Notes: a model not told the origin generated them from the sequence alone. A DNA stretch of 64,000 bases from Paenibacillus radicibacter (GCF_024721995.1 NZ_JANQBC010000009.1:1-64000), one strand, 5' to 3'; shown: positions 43,452-52,533, counted from the stretch's first letter. A program made the numbers and translations.

Positions 43452-44111
43452 TCAATGATTATGGGTATTCTTACTCGGGCTAATAAAAAGCCATTCCGAA
43501 ATCACAATATTCACGACTAAACCAACCCAAATATTAACCTCTAACACATGCTTTAACACCGCTTCAACACTAGTAAAAGGTTCGGTTTGGTTTGCGACCA
43601 AGTAGATGAGTATACATATTGGAGTCACAAGTCGTGCTGTCGCTGCAACTAATGTGACCGCGTAATTACGAATCATCCACTTGCGATGTGCATTGAAATT
43701 GCGATTACGAGCTGTTGTGTAACCTTTCCAACCGGTATACAACCACAACAGCACTAACGTAAGAAATGACATCTGTCTGATGTAACTATCCGTATACATA
43801 CCTACGACAATTCCTGTAATACCTCCGATTGCAACCAAAGAAAGATAAATACGACCAATTATGCGATGGATGTGCGGTCTCGTTTTCCGAAGAGTAGGTA
43901 GAAATTGTAACCAGCCAATCACGAGCGCGATAAATGACGAGAAAATATGAGTGAGTAGGAGCGGGTAATGTAGAGTAAATGAGGTACTAATTGTAACCCG
44001 ACTATATGAAGAATCAAGCGGCACATAAGGGGTAATCGCGAATATTGCGGCTCCGAGTGTAAGGATAACGACGATTAGCCACCGCTTTGGGATCTGAGAA
44101 CGTTTCGTCAT
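43452..44111 (-). CDS. DUF2306-family membrane protein
   Basis: 219 aa, about six transmembrane helices. Motifs shared with DUF2306 proteins: HIFSSFIALVIGWLQFLP, RPHIHRIIGRIYL and NAHRKWMIRNYAVTLVAATAR with conserved His and Arg residues in membrane positions, which may bind a cofactor (inference). ATG 44111 follows GGGGGAGTGACTG. It is 16 bp after the NAD(P)-binding gene and is the third gene of an operon with an SGNH hydrolase. Confidence 0.8.
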   Translation of the reverse strand: MTKRSQIPKRWLIVVILTLGAAIFAITPYVPLDSSYSRVTISTSFTLHYPLLLTHIFSSFIALVIGWLQFLPTLRKTRPHIHRIIGRIYLSLVAIGGITGIVVGMYTDSYIRQMSFLTLVLLWLYTGWKGYTTARNRNFNAHRKWMIRNYAVTLVAATARLVTPICILIYLVANQTEPFTSVEAVLKHVLEVNIWVGLVVNIVISEWLFISPSKNTHNH

Positions 44112-44127
44112 CAGTCACTCCCCCTAT

Positions 44128-44760
44128 TTAATAAGAAATTTCAATACGGCTTAAGAGTGCGGATTCATCCTTGATCGATTTCAGCATATAATCCGCTAAA
44201 TCTGCACGTGAAATACCACTAATTCCGATTAAAGGCATGTTCTTCGCAATACGATATTTACCGGTTTTTATGCTATTGGTTAACCTAGGAGGACGGATTA
44301 CAGTCCAATTTACTTGCGAGGTAAGTAAGAGAGACTCCATACGTGCCATATCTGCGTATGCATGCTTATACATGGGCTGAATGATGGATCGAATGACCAG
44401 ACGTTGAAGAAAAGGCGTATCATTAGGAATTTCAAGACCAGCAGATGACAAACAGATCAGACGACGAACTCCTGCACTTTCCATTGTCCGGACGATATGA
44501 CTAACTCCTTCCGAATAAACCGTTGTTGGGTTCCGATGTGAGACACCAAGCGCAGATAGCACCGCATCATGTCCAATCAAGATATTCTCATAAGTTGCGG
44601 GTTTCAACACATCACCTTGGGTAATTGTCAAATGTTCATGCCTAATATCCATCGCTTCTGGATTCCTTACGATTACTGTTACTTGATGTCCATGTTCAAG
44701 GGCTTGCATGACAATTTGGCGTCCCGTTCCCCCTGTTGCACCGAATACAACCAATTTCAT
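44128..44760 (-). CDS. NAD(P)H-binding atypical SDR (NmrA-like)
   Basis: 210 aa. Rossmann motif VVFGATGGTGRQIV (TGxxGxxG) and the second-strand VIVRNP, then LSALGVSHRN and LICLSSAG; a catalytic Tyr/Lys pair is not evident, so it may bind a nucleotide without standard SDR chemistry. ATG 44760 overlaps the stop of the upstream SGNH gene by 4 bp. It forms an operon with that gene and the DUF2306 membrane gene. Confidence 0.85.
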   Translation of the reverse strand: MKLVVFGATGGTGRQIVMQALEHGHQVTVIVRNPEAMDIRHEHLTITQGDVLKPATYENILIGHDAVLSALGVSHRNPTTVYSEGVSHIVRTMESAGVRRLICLSSAGLEIPNDTPFLQRLVIRSIIQPMYKHAYADMARMESLLLTSQVNWTVIRPPRLTNSIKTGKYRIAKNMPLIGISGISRADLADYMLKSIKDESALLSRIEISY

Positions 44761-45596
44761 CGTTCTGCTCCTCCTGTTAGTTCCTCAACGAACTGAGTCA
44801 CAATCGCGATATGCCCTTCCACTGTTGGGTGGACTCCATCTATCCCTAAGTAGTTGCTCGGAGGCTGCAATCCGAACACAGATTGAACATCAACAATCGG
44901 ATCTGCAAACTGATTAATCGCGTTACCAATTGCAAGCAAATCTGCATTCTGCCAACTTAATTGTGCCTGCTCAAAATAATGAAACTTCGCTACTTTCTGT
45001 TCATCTACAGTAGGCGGTGTCAGCCATATCCACTTTGAAGTGGTATGAGTTCCTGCTAATCGACGCACTTCCACCAAATTCTGAACGGTTTCCGCAAGAC
45101 TCACCTGCGTTTTGCATGAATCTGTACCTACCCGCAGCGTGTCATTCCCCCCAATCATACATAAGATCCAATTTGGCTGTTTCGCGATGATATTGCTGAA
45201 CTTACCCAACACTTGCGTGGAGGTATAACCAGATACACCTTCATTGATCATCCGAATCCCCTCTTGCGGTCTTTGCAGTTCGAGCACATGCCGAAGAATC
45301 TCAAACCATGAAAGCAGATCATCCGTTGTACTCTCACCAATCCCTACAATCGTATCTCCTGTTTGAAATGGTAGATGATCGATCCGATCTGCAAAGATTT
45401 TATCTTGTAACATCTGCTGGGCAATACTTCTTGCTTGCTCCGTCAATTGTTGCTTTATCGTTTGGTAACTGCTCACATCCAGTCCGTATATCGCTCCTAA
45501 TACATGGTCACTAAGGTTACGTGCGAACGGCATTATTTTCTCGGGGTGCTGGGTTTGGATCAACTTAACATGCTGGGGGTTCGATATTGTCTCCAT
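44757..45596 (-). CDS. SGNH/GDSL-family hydrolase with N-terminal extension
   Basis: 279 aa. After a ~80-residue helical N-terminal region, an SGNH hydrolase fold: block I VGIGESTTDDLL (Ser in GES), block II INEGVSGYTS, block III CMIGGNDTL with Asn, and block V DGVHPT with the Asp/His pair, all four residues present. No signal peptide, so it appears cytoplasmic. ATG 45596 follows AAGGAGATGGAGC. Probable esterase or lipase; its N-terminal extension is unusual in length and unidentified. Confidence 0.85.
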   Translation of the reverse strand: METISNPQHVKLIQTQHPEKIMPFARNLSDHVLGAIYGLDVSSYQTIKQQLTEQARSIAQQMLQDKIFADRIDHLPFQTGDTIVGIGESTTDDLLSWFEILRHVLELQRPQEGIRMINEGVSGYTSTQVLGKFSNIIAKQPNWILCMIGGNDTLRVGTDSCKTQVSLAETVQNLVEVRRLAGTHTTSKWIWLTPPTVDEQKVAKFHYFEQAQLSWQNADLLAIGNAINQFADPIVDVQSVFGLQPPSNYLGIDGVHPTVEGHIAIVTQFVEELTGGAER

Positions 45597-45796
45597 GTAG
45601 CTCCATCTCCTTTTTCTTAATTAATGAAAATTGACTAATCACATAACTAACCGTAACATCAGACACTCACAAAATGAGGTATGAAATAATCACAATTCAG
45701 TCACGAAGCTCTAATTATCTGATCAATCGACGTACGGAAGGAAATGGATATGCTACAATGTTTCCAAGTCATGAAGTTGGTGTTAGGGGGATCTGT

Positions 45797-46495
45797 ATGA
45801 GTCGAGGACGTACTGTATTGATCGTGGACGATGATAAAGAAATCGTGGAAATGATGACCGATTTTCTAGAAGATGAACAGTTCAACGTGCTGTCTGCCTA
45901 TAACGCTTCACAAGCCATAGATCTATTAGAAACAAACGGTTGCCACATTGATTGCTTGCTCCTAGATGTTATGATGCCAGGTACAAGCGGTCTTGAGTTA
46001 TGCCGGCAACTACGTAGAACAATGGATATCCCGATCCTCTTCCTAAGTGCGCGAGGTGAAGATGTTGATAAAATTCGAGGGCTCAGCTTAGGAGGCGACG
46101 ACTATATCGTCAAATCCGCTACACCAGAAGAAGTCGTCGCACGTATTAAAGCCGTACTCCGTCGTTCGGATAGAAACGAGAAAGCGGCTAACATCGAACT
46201 TCGTTTCGGTAGACTTGTACTCGACATGACTGCTCATGAGGTGAAAATCAACGATCAGCCAATCTCCATAACGCCGAAGGAATTTGAAATTCTAAGCCTG
46301 TTTGCTGAATACCCGCGCCAAGTGTTCACATATGAACAGCTCCTGAATCGCTTCTGGGATGGCGTTGGAGATAAGCACACAGTTACGGTACTAGTAGGTA
46401 GAATTCGAGAGAAGATCGAAGTAAATCCGCGTAAACCGACCTATATCATGAATGTTTGGGGCGTCGGCTATCGCTTTGAAGGGGTGCGGCAATGA
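45797..46495 (+). CDS. OmpR-type response regulator
   Basis: 232 aa from ATG 45797 (TTAGGGGGATCTG before it; the frame stays open another 41 codons upstream without a site). Receiver with VDDDKE, phospho-acceptor Asp57 in LLLDVMMPG, and VKSATPEEV in place of the usual KPF; C-terminal winged helix (ITPKEFEILSLFAEYPR, RIREKIE). The KS variant is common in regulators of lantibiotic or immunity systems. It overlaps its cognate kinase by 4 bp (ATGA). Confidence 0.9.
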   Translation: MSRGRTVLIVDDDKEIVEMMTDFLEDEQFNVLSAYNASQAIDLLETNGCHIDCLLLDVMMPGTSGLELCRQLRRTMDIPILFLSARGEDVDKIRGLSLGGDDYIVKSATPEEVVARIKAVLRRSDRNEKAANIELRFGRLVLDMTAHEVKINDQPISITPKEFEILSLFAEYPRQVFTYEQLLNRFWDGVGDKHTVTVLVGRIREKIEVNPRKPTYIMNVWGVGYRFEGVRQ

Positions 46496-47808
46496 AAGGG
46501 CTTCGCATTCGGCAATGGATGATGATTGGCATGTTGATTGTCCTCATCATCCCCCGATTATTCTACGAAATACCGAATCTAATCGAACATTATGGATTTG
46601 AAAATACCACTCACATTAAAAAATTAACTGCGTTAGATACCATCATGTTAGAAGTGAATGAAACCCCTGTTACCCATTGGCTTGATCCGAACTGGCAACA
46701 AACTCTACGTAATATTGCAGATTCCTTACAACTTGGCGTCGTCCTCCTAGATGCATCGAATCAAGAAATTGTTCGCATTGTACCGTCCAATGTAGATAGC
46801 AATGTCCCTGCCCGGCAAATCTCGGTCACAGAACAAGGCAAAGTGCTTGGAAGTGCCTTATTCTTCATCCCTGCCAATAAGAGTTGGGTTGCGAACATCC
46901 TTGCACTTGTTGCTGGTCTTATCGCGATCCTATTTATTGGCTGGCAGATGGGTCGTGTTGTAGTAAAGCCTCTTGAAGCAATGAGCGCTGCTGCAAGGCG
47001 GATTGCGAGTGGAGATCTTGATTTTCAACTCCCAAAGTCCACTGTGCTTGAAGTTGCAGATGTACGCTCTGCTTTCCAAGCGATGGGCACGAGCTTAAAG
47101 GAGTCTCTTATTCGCCAATCTATATTAGAAGAAGAACGACGCTTCTTTATCAGCTCCATTGCGCATGATCTCCGATCACCCCTATTTGTACTGCGGGGCT
47201 ACTTATCGCGACTTACGCGAGATACTTTCGATCAACCTGATAAAACGACGAAGTCGATCTCCATTTGCAGCAAAAAAGCCGCTCAACTTGAGCGACTTGT
47301 ATCCGATCTATTTTCCTACAGTCAAATGGCTTCCTTCGAGCAGATTATGCGGTTAGGGTCAATTGAGATTACGGCATTATTCCAGGAAATTGTCGTCGAA
47401 TACATGCCTATTGCTAACGAAAAAGAAATAACGATTACCTTCGTTGCACCGAATGAACAACGCAATATTCAAGGTGATGCCCATCTCCTAAGTCGAGCAA
47501 TTGGGAATTTAATTGATAATGCGATAAGGCATACGCCAATTCATGGCACGATCAACATCTGCCTACAGTTAGAATTGTCTCGAATCCATTTTACAATCGA
47601 GGATACAGGTCTAGGCTTTCCAGACCATATGTTGAATAACCTGTTTAAAGCCTTTTACCGTGGTGATGATTCACGAAATCCTGACCATGGCGGTACGGGT
47701 CTCGGTCTAGTTATTGCCAAACGGGTCTTAGAAGCGCATAACGGCGATCTCACAGCTAACAATAGCAGCCTAAGTGGTGGAGCAATCCTAACCGGATGGA
47801 TCAGTTAA
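46492..47808 (+). CDS. Sensor histidine kinase
   Basis: 438 aa. TM1 about 9-25, an extracytoplasmic segment 26-133, TM2 134-152, a HAMP domain, DHp with SSIAHDLRSPLFVLRGY (His225), and the ATPase domain with NLIDNAIRHTP, an EDTGLGF box and GGTGLGLVIAKRV. ATG 46492 overlaps the response regulator by 4 bp. The pair is flanked by unrelated genes; the signal is unknown. Confidence 0.92.
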   Translation: MKGLRIRQWMMIGMLIVLIIPRLFYEIPNLIEHYGFENTTHIKKLTALDTIMLEVNETPVTHWLDPNWQQTLRNIADSLQLGVVLLDASNQEIVRIVPSNVDSNVPARQISVTEQGKVLGSALFFIPANKSWVANILALVAGLIAILFIGWQMGRVVVKPLEAMSAAARRIASGDLDFQLPKSTVLEVADVRSAFQAMGTSLKESLIRQSILEEERRFFISSIAHDLRSPLFVLRGYLSRLTRDTFDQPDKTTKSISICSKKAAQLERLVSDLFSYSQMASFEQIMRLGSIEITALFQEIVVEYMPIANEKEITITFVAPNEQRNIQGDAHLLSRAIGNLIDNAIRHTPIHGTINICLQLELSRIHFTIEDTGLGFPDHMLNNLFKAFYRGDDSRNPDHGGTGLGLVIAKRVLEAHNGDLTANNSSLSGGAILTGWIS

Positions 47809-47814
47809 GACGAA

Positions 47815-48426
47815 TTACAACAATATAGGCTTCATGGAAGGCGTAAGCTTCTCGAGTTCATAACCCTTTTTAATAAGAAATATTAAAATTGTTTCAAGAA
47901 AATCTGCTGTCTCGTCCAGTCGATCATGCATGAGAATAACGGGATTCTTATGCCGTCTTTCTAGTTGAATCACCTGTTTCGTGATTAAGTGTACCATTCG
48001 CTCATCTCGATACTTCCAATCCAGACTGTCCACATTCCAATCCCACAGTTGGTAACCCGATTCATTCACAGCCTTCAAGTAAGAAGCTTTCATATAAGGT
48101 CTACTTCCATGTGGGGTTCGAGCAAGCGTCGTATCCTTTCCTGTGATTCTCTTAATCGTGCGCCGTGTTTGATCAAACTCTTGAACAACCGAGTGCTTAG
48201 AGGCATAGAATTGGGAAATCGAGTGGGTTACTCCATGTAATCCTAGTGTATGCCCCTCTTCTACCATTCGCTCTACCGCAGATGGAAATCGGCGTATTCT
48301 CGACTCTAACATGAAGAAAGTAGCAGATGCTCGATAATGATCTAGTAAATCTAGAATACGATACGTGACTTTTGTTGGACCATCGTCAAAAGTAAGATAG
48401 GCGATCTTTTTCTTACGCGTCGTCAT
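47815..48426 (-). CDS. Polysaccharide deacetylase-family protein (NodB fold)
   Basis: 203 aa. NodB motifs: LTFDDGPT (motif 1, catalytic Asp and metal Asp), HGVTHS (motif 2, two metal His), RTPHGSRPY (motif 3), DWNVDSLDW (motif 4) and ILMHD (motif 5), so the metal site is complete. No clear signal peptide is seen. It starts at ATG 48426, overlapping the glycosyltransferase gene by 4 bp, so the two probably act on the same glycan, e.g. N-deacetylation of a sugar polymer. Confidence 0.88.
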   Translation of the reverse strand: MTTRKKKIAYLTFDDGPTKVTYRILDLLDHYRASATFFMLESRIRRFPSAVERMVEEGHTLGLHGVTHSISQFYASKHSVVQEFDQTRRTIKRITGKDTTLARTPHGSRPYMKASYLKAVNESGYQLWDWNVDSLDWKYRDERMVHLITKQVIQLERRHKNPVILMHDRLDETADFLETILIFLIKKGYELEKLTPSMKPILL

Positions 48427-49115
48427 TCGTTCACATACTTTCGATAACTCTCTGTTTTACGAATAACATTACATCCCTTTAACAGGCTTCGATTCGAGAC
48501 ATCCCATGTATGATCGCTCGACTTCGCTCTGCGAACACATACATAATTCTTTCTATTCGATGCATAGACTTTAAACTTTTTCTGCACGCATTTCTTAATA
48601 AAGCCACTGTCTTCTCCACGATTCTTACTTGGGAATTGAACCCTACTACAAATTTCCTTTTTAAATACCAGGGTAGCCCCCTTTGCAGAGCGTATACTTT
48701 TCGTAAATCGATTTTCTTGTCCGGGAACGTGAATTGCGAGTGTCTTATATTTTTCAAAATACATATATACAGATTTTTTGACAACAACGGATGCTCCTGT
48801 TCGTTTTAATATTTTCATAGAATCACTTAAATACTTAGGACCATAGTAATCATCATCATCAAACTTCGCAATATACTTGTAATGTGACTTCGCCACCCCG
48901 AAATTTAAACAATCCCCAAGCGTAATATGCGCAGGTAACTGATACACATACACATTCGGATATTTCTCCGCTCGCTCACTCCAATCATATATATCCATGT
49001 CATCATGATTCAAAATAATAATGAGTTCCTTACTCTTCCAAGTTTGTCTTAAATAATTCGCAAATACGTTATCCATGTAACGCTCACGCATTGAACAGCA
49101 TATGACAGAAACCAA
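48423..49115 (-). CDS. Family 2-type glycosyltransferase
   Basis: 230 aa from TTG 49115, behind GGGGGAGAAGG. GT-A fold: SVICCSMRERYMDNV start, nucleotide-sugar and metal site IAKFDDDDYYGPKYL, and a later NRGEDSGFIKKC acid/base-like segment. Soluble and without membrane segments. It overlaps the polysaccharide deacetylase by 4 bp, an arrangement suited to making and trimming the same surface glycan. Donor and acceptor unknown. Confidence 0.85.
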   Translation of the reverse strand: MVSVICCSMRERYMDNVFANYLRQTWKSKELIIILNHDDMDIYDWSERAEKYPNVYVYQLPAHITLGDCLNFGVAKSHYKYIAKFDDDDYYGPKYLSDSMKILKRTGASVVVKKSVYMYFEKYKTLAIHVPGQENRFTKSIRSAKGATLVFKKEICSRVQFPSKNRGEDSGFIKKCVQKKFKVYASNRKNYVCVRRAKSSDHTWDVSNRSLLKGCNVIRKTESYRKYVNE

Positions 49116-49205
49116 CCTTCTCCCCCCTTTGTTTCTTTCATAGCTGTTATATGAAAATAAAATCTATTTGCTTGTATGCGTATAATGATAGATTCGAATT
49201 GAATA

Positions 49206-49237
49206 ATAAAAAAATCCCCTTGGGTAAGGGGACTTCT
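49206..49237 (-). terminator. Terminator of the ABC-F gene
   Basis: On the minus strand TCCCCTT and AAGGGGA arms around ACCC, followed by seven T. Confidence 0.9.
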
Positions 49238-49251
49238 AATATTCTAATGCT

Positions 49252-50730
49252 CTAAAGCTCAACTACCTTCGTCGCTATATGCTCACAGAACGTGCTGTCA
49301 TGCTCAACAAAAACGATCGTTGGTGCATATTCCAAGAGTAACTCTTCGATCTGCATGCGCGAAATGACATCTACGAAATTCAATGGTTCATCCCAGATAT
49401 GTAGATGCACTTTCTCGCAGAGACTTTTGGCGATAAGAACCTTCTTCTTCTGACCACCGCTGAATGAAGCAATATCTTTCTCGAATTGAATTCTGGCAAA
49501 ATCAAGCTTGCGCAGGATCGCCTTAAACAGACTTTCATCGATTCCATTCTCTCTAGCATAGTCCGTCAAATTGCCTTGCAGATGCGAAGTATCCTGTGAT
49601 ACGTAAGAAATTTTCAACTGGCTCCCCTTACTCAGGGTACCGGAATGATCCAGCTCTACTCCTAAGATCAGCTTCAGAATACTCGATTTTCCCGAACCAT
49701 TGATTCCAGATATCGCAATGCGATCCCCTTGTTCAATTGTAAGATTCACATCGCTGCACACCTGTTTCTCCCCGTAAGCAATCGATACATGATCGAGTTG
49801 CACGAGTTGTCGCTTATGATAAGCTAGCTGCGCAATCTTCAAGCTGTCAGAGCTCTCGATATTCTTGAGCAGCTTCGACTTCTCTTCAATCGCGGCATTC
49901 TGTCTGCCTTCGATCGACTTCGAGCGCTTCATCATTTTTGCAGCCTTATGCCCGACATAGCCTCTATCGACCTTTAAGCCTGAATTCAGCGTACCATTCT
50001 TCGTCTTCTCGACTGCATCCGACCAGTCACTTGTACGTTTCGCGGCTTCTGACAGGCGCTTAATATCTTTCTTCAGCCTCTCATTCTCACCTAGCTCATA
50101 TTGATCTTGACGCTGCTTATTCTCCCACCAGTCCGAGAAATTGCCGCGCTGCACTTCAATGTTCGTTCGGTTGATCGATAGAATATGATCGACACAATTA
50201 TCCAGGAATGCACGGTCGTGCGAGACGAGAATGAAGCCGCGTTTGTTCTTTAGATATTGACTGACTAACTTCCGAGCGTGTAAATCCAGATGATTCGTCG
50301 GTTCATCGATGAGTAAGAAGCTGTTTTCTTTTAAGAATAACGCCGCTAGCAACACCTTCGTCTGCTCCCCATTCGATAATGTTTCAAATGGTCGATACAG
50401 CACATCCTCAGATACTTGCAACAAGTTGAACTCACGCATGAGCTGCCAATGTTCATAATCGGAGTAAATGCGCTCCACCACTTCATAGGTCAGAGCACTC
50501 TTATCTTCCACATGGAATGGGAAATATTCAAAGCTTACACCCGACGAGATACTGCCACTGTACTCATGTATACCAAGCAACAGGTTCATGAACGTCGTCT
50601 TTCCACGACCATTCCTACCTGTGAATCCTAGCTTCCAATCGGTATCCATCTGGAAATTGACATTCTCGAATATATTGTCATAACTGCCCTCATAGGCAAA
50701 TGTTAAGTTCGTTACGTTAATTAATGACAT
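49252..50730 (-). CDS. Lsa-type ABC-F ribosomal protection protein
   Basis: 492 aa, two ABC ATPases on one chain without membrane segments. Walker A GRNGRGKTT and INGSGKSS, signatures LSNGEQTK and FSGGQKKK, Walker B LLIDEPTNHLD, and a charged interdomain linker (RLKKDIKRLSEAAKRTSDW) that reaches the ribosomal tRNA exit region in the family. The N-terminus MSLINVTNLTFAYEGSYDNIF is characteristic of the Lsa group (lincosamide/streptogramin A/pleuromutilin protection). Its ATG sits right after a U-rich terminator tail, so expression is controlled by attenuation. Confidence 0.88.
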   Translation of the reverse strand: MSLINVTNLTFAYEGSYDNIFENVNFQMDTDWKLGFTGRNGRGKTTFMNLLLGIHEYSGSISSGVSFEYFPFHVEDKSALTYEVVERIYSDYEHWQLMREFNLLQVSEDVLYRPFETLSNGEQTKVLLAALFLKENSFLLIDEPTNHLDLHARKLVSQYLKNKRGFILVSHDRAFLDNCVDHILSINRTNIEVQRGNFSDWWENKQRQDQYELGENERLKKDIKRLSEAAKRTSDWSDAVEKTKNGTLNSGLKVDRGYVGHKAAKMMKRSKSIEGRQNAAIEEKSKLLKNIESSDSLKIAQLAYHKRQLVQLDHVSIAYGEKQVCSDVNLTIEQGDRIAISGINGSGKSSILKLILGVELDHSGTLSKGSQLKISYVSQDTSHLQGNLTDYARENGIDESLFKAILRKLDFARIQFEKDIASFSGGQKKKVLIAKSLCEKVHLHIWDEPLNFVDVISRMQIEELLLEYAPTIVFVEHDSTFCEHIATKVVEL

Positions 50731-50924
50731 AAAAAAGCCCCCTTATCCGACGCTTGGACAGGAGGCAGGCATATACTCAATAAGACGTTCTTGTTCTTAT
50801 CACAAAACAAGACGTTCCATTCGTATGTGTAAAAAAGCCCAGACTAATCCTATCCTTAAAAGCATCGTGTTTTCACGAATTTTGCTTGTGTGGGATTTGG
50901 ATTAGAATTTCATCGGCAATTATA
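50731..50924 (-). promoter_or_regulatory. Attenuator leader of the ABC-F gene
   Basis: On the minus strand, -10 TATAAT (50924-50919) precedes a 182-bp leader. Structure 1: CTAATCC...GGATTAG arms (50905-50844) with an inner hairpin and a U run (50836-50831). Structure 2: AACGTCTTGTT/AACAAGAACG (50816-50783). Structure 3: GCCTCCT (50766-50760) with AGGGGGC (50743-50737) plus six T directly before the ATG, so the ribosome site is locked in the stem. Antibiotic-stalled translation in the leader could release it. A 3-codon frame, ATGAAATTCTAA, begins at 50912. Confidence 0.7.
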
Positions 50925-50980
50925 CACCCTTTCGACTTTAACTATTCGTAAATGTAACACATGAAATTTACAGAATCAAC

Positions 50981-51733
50981 CTATTCTTTTAAAAATGAGA
51001 CAATTAACTCTGCGAGTTCCTCAGGGTGGGTGAAATTCAACTTCTGATCTGCACCCACAATCGTCGCAAATTGAATATGCTGCGCAACCTCATATTGCTC
51101 AGCAATCTTCTTACTATCAGGATGATCCAAAGTTCCATGAATATGCAAAGTTCTAGGCTCTAGTTCATTCAGATGCTCAATAGCAGGGATTGTCGGCCAG
51201 ATTGGCGGACCGCTAGCAGCCCATTCCATTAATCGATGTGTGTTATGCAGGTTGATGGTCTTCATGAAATCAAAGTGTGGGCTATTCTTTATTACTGGGA
51301 AAAATGGAGCTTCCATCGCAAGTTCAACCATATGTGCAACATCTGGCAGGGCCTCCATTACGGTTCTGTGATAGATGCAAATGTCTGATGCATGACGGAA
51401 ATTCGCTAATTCAGGTGTAAGGAGCACAAGTTCTTGCACACGTTCTGAATGCTGAAGTGCAAATTCAGTAGCGATCTGACCACCAACTTGCAGTCCTAGA
51501 AGTGTCGCCTTCTCAAGCTGAAGTTCATCTAGAAGTTCAAGCAGATCCGCTACATAATTAGCTGGACCTATAGGTGCTGGCGACTGCCCGCATCCCCTTG
51601 CATCGACCATAATCACTTGATAATGTTCAGACAATAAGGGAGCCAAGAACGTCCAATCTCTAGAATCTCCTCCCCCGCTATGCAGCATGACAACAGACTT
51701 TCCTTGACCTATCCTTTCAACATGTAGATCCAT
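50981..51733 (-). CDS. Alpha/beta-hydrolase fold protein lacking the catalytic Ser and His
   Basis: 250 aa, a clear alpha/beta-hydrolase fold (VVMLHSGGGDSRDW oxyanion loop, VDARGCGQSPAP). The nucleophile elbow reads LLGLQVGGQ, so Gln82 stands where Ser is expected, and the terminal His region reads VGADQKLNF with Gln230 in place of His; Asp203 (GTLDHP) remains. Two of three triad residues are gone, so it is probably a ligand-binding pseudoenzyme. It is divergent from a TetR regulator. ATG 51733 follows GGAGGGATTGAG. Confidence 0.8.
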   Translation of the reverse strand: MDLHVERIGQGKSVVMLHSGGGDSRDWTFLAPLLSEHYQVIMVDARGCGQSPAPIGPANYVADLLELLDELQLEKATLLGLQVGGQIATEFALQHSERVQELVLLTPELANFRHASDICIYHRTVMEALPDVAHMVELAMEAPFFPVIKNSPHFDFMKTINLHNTHRLMEWAASGPPIWPTIPAIEHLNELEPRTLHIHGTLDHPDSKKIAEQYEVAQHIQFATIVGADQKLNFTHPEELAELIVSFLKE

Positions 51734-51770
51734 CTCAATCCCTCCACATCAATATCGATTCATCTCGATT

Positions 51771-51802
51771 TTATTATTGAATGAATATTTAGTCAATAAT
51801 AA
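51771..51802. promoter_or_regulatory. Palindromic operator candidate between the divergent TetR and hydrolase genes
   Basis: Perfect 10-bp arms TTATTATTGA (51771-51780) and TCAATAATAA (51793-51802) around a 12-bp centre. Located in the divergent gap; a likely binding site for the TetR protein encoded at 51865. Confidence 0.6.
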
Positions 51803-51864
51803 ATTGACAGAAATATTCGCCTGTTTTATGATGAGAACAAGATCAATATGAGGGTGAATCCGAT

Positions 51865-52455
51865 ATGCCAAGAACACCAGAAGAAAATGAACGTATTCGC
51901 ACGATTGCGAAAGATAAGATACGTACCGCCGCTATTGACGTCTTTATTGAAAAAGGCTTCCACAAGGCATCCATTGATGATGTTGCGAAGAAAGCTTCAA
52001 TTTCTAAAGGTCTCATGTACAATTACTATAAGGGAAAGACTGACCTGCTTGCAGAATTGGTTCAAGTACGTATGGATGAAATCGTGCAAGTGATGGAGGA
52101 AGCCATGAAACTGCCTACTCCCAAAGAACAATTGCATTATATAGCCGAAAACTCGATTCGCAATGTGCAGGAGAAACCACATGTGTATCGCTTTTACTTG
52201 AATTTGCAGACCCATCCCGAAGCGGACGAAATCGTGTCCGTGTATAGCCAGCAGTTGAAAGACGAAATGGCTCACCATTCCAAGACCCAAGTTGAGATTT
52301 TCCGTAACTTGAACGCGCCTAATCCATGGCTTGCATCACTCCACTTCTCAACTGCTTTACATGGGATCATGCTCATGTATGCTTCCTACCCGGACAACTT
52401 CCCGCTCGAAGAGCTGCGTCACGATATGGTTACATCATTCATCGATCAATATTAA
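51865..52455 (+). CDS. TetR-family regulator (divergent from the pseudohydrolase)
   Basis: 196 aa. Helix-turn-helix ALDVFIEKGFHKASIDDVAKKASISKGLMYNYYKGK-type N-terminus, followed by a helical ligand-binding domain (LVQVRMDEIVQVMEEAMK to the end). ATG 51865 follows GAGGGTGAATCCG. Divergent from the pseudohydrolase gene, with a 32-bp palindrome between, so it probably represses that gene and itself. Confidence 0.88.
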   Translation: MPRTPEENERIRTIAKDKIRTAAIDVFIEKGFHKASIDDVAKKASISKGLMYNYYKGKTDLLAELVQVRMDEIVQVMEEAMKLPTPKEQLHYIAENSIRNVQEKPHVYRFYLNLQTHPEADEIVSVYSQQLKDEMAHHSKTQVEIFRNLNAPNPWLASLHFSTALHGIMLMYASYPDNFPLEELRHDMVTSFIDQY

Positions 52456-52487
52456 TAGGTTTAGATTTATGAAATTGAATCATTCAT

Positions 52488-52533
52488 TTGCATTAAAAAA
52501 ATTTTTTTGATAAAATGACTGACGAACGTTCGT
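52488..52533 (+). promoter_or_regulatory. Promoter and TetR operator of the TetR/MFS operon
   Basis: TTGCAT (52488-52493) and TAAAAT (52511-52516), 17 bp apart. A perfect 12-bp palindrome, ACGAACGTTCGT (52522-52533), follows and overlaps the likely transcription start. Confidence 0.7.

Noticed and set aside
48479-48787. 102-codon minus-strand frame inside the glycosyltransferase gene
   Set aside because: Shadow of the GT frame; the GT motifs and the operon overlap support the other frame.
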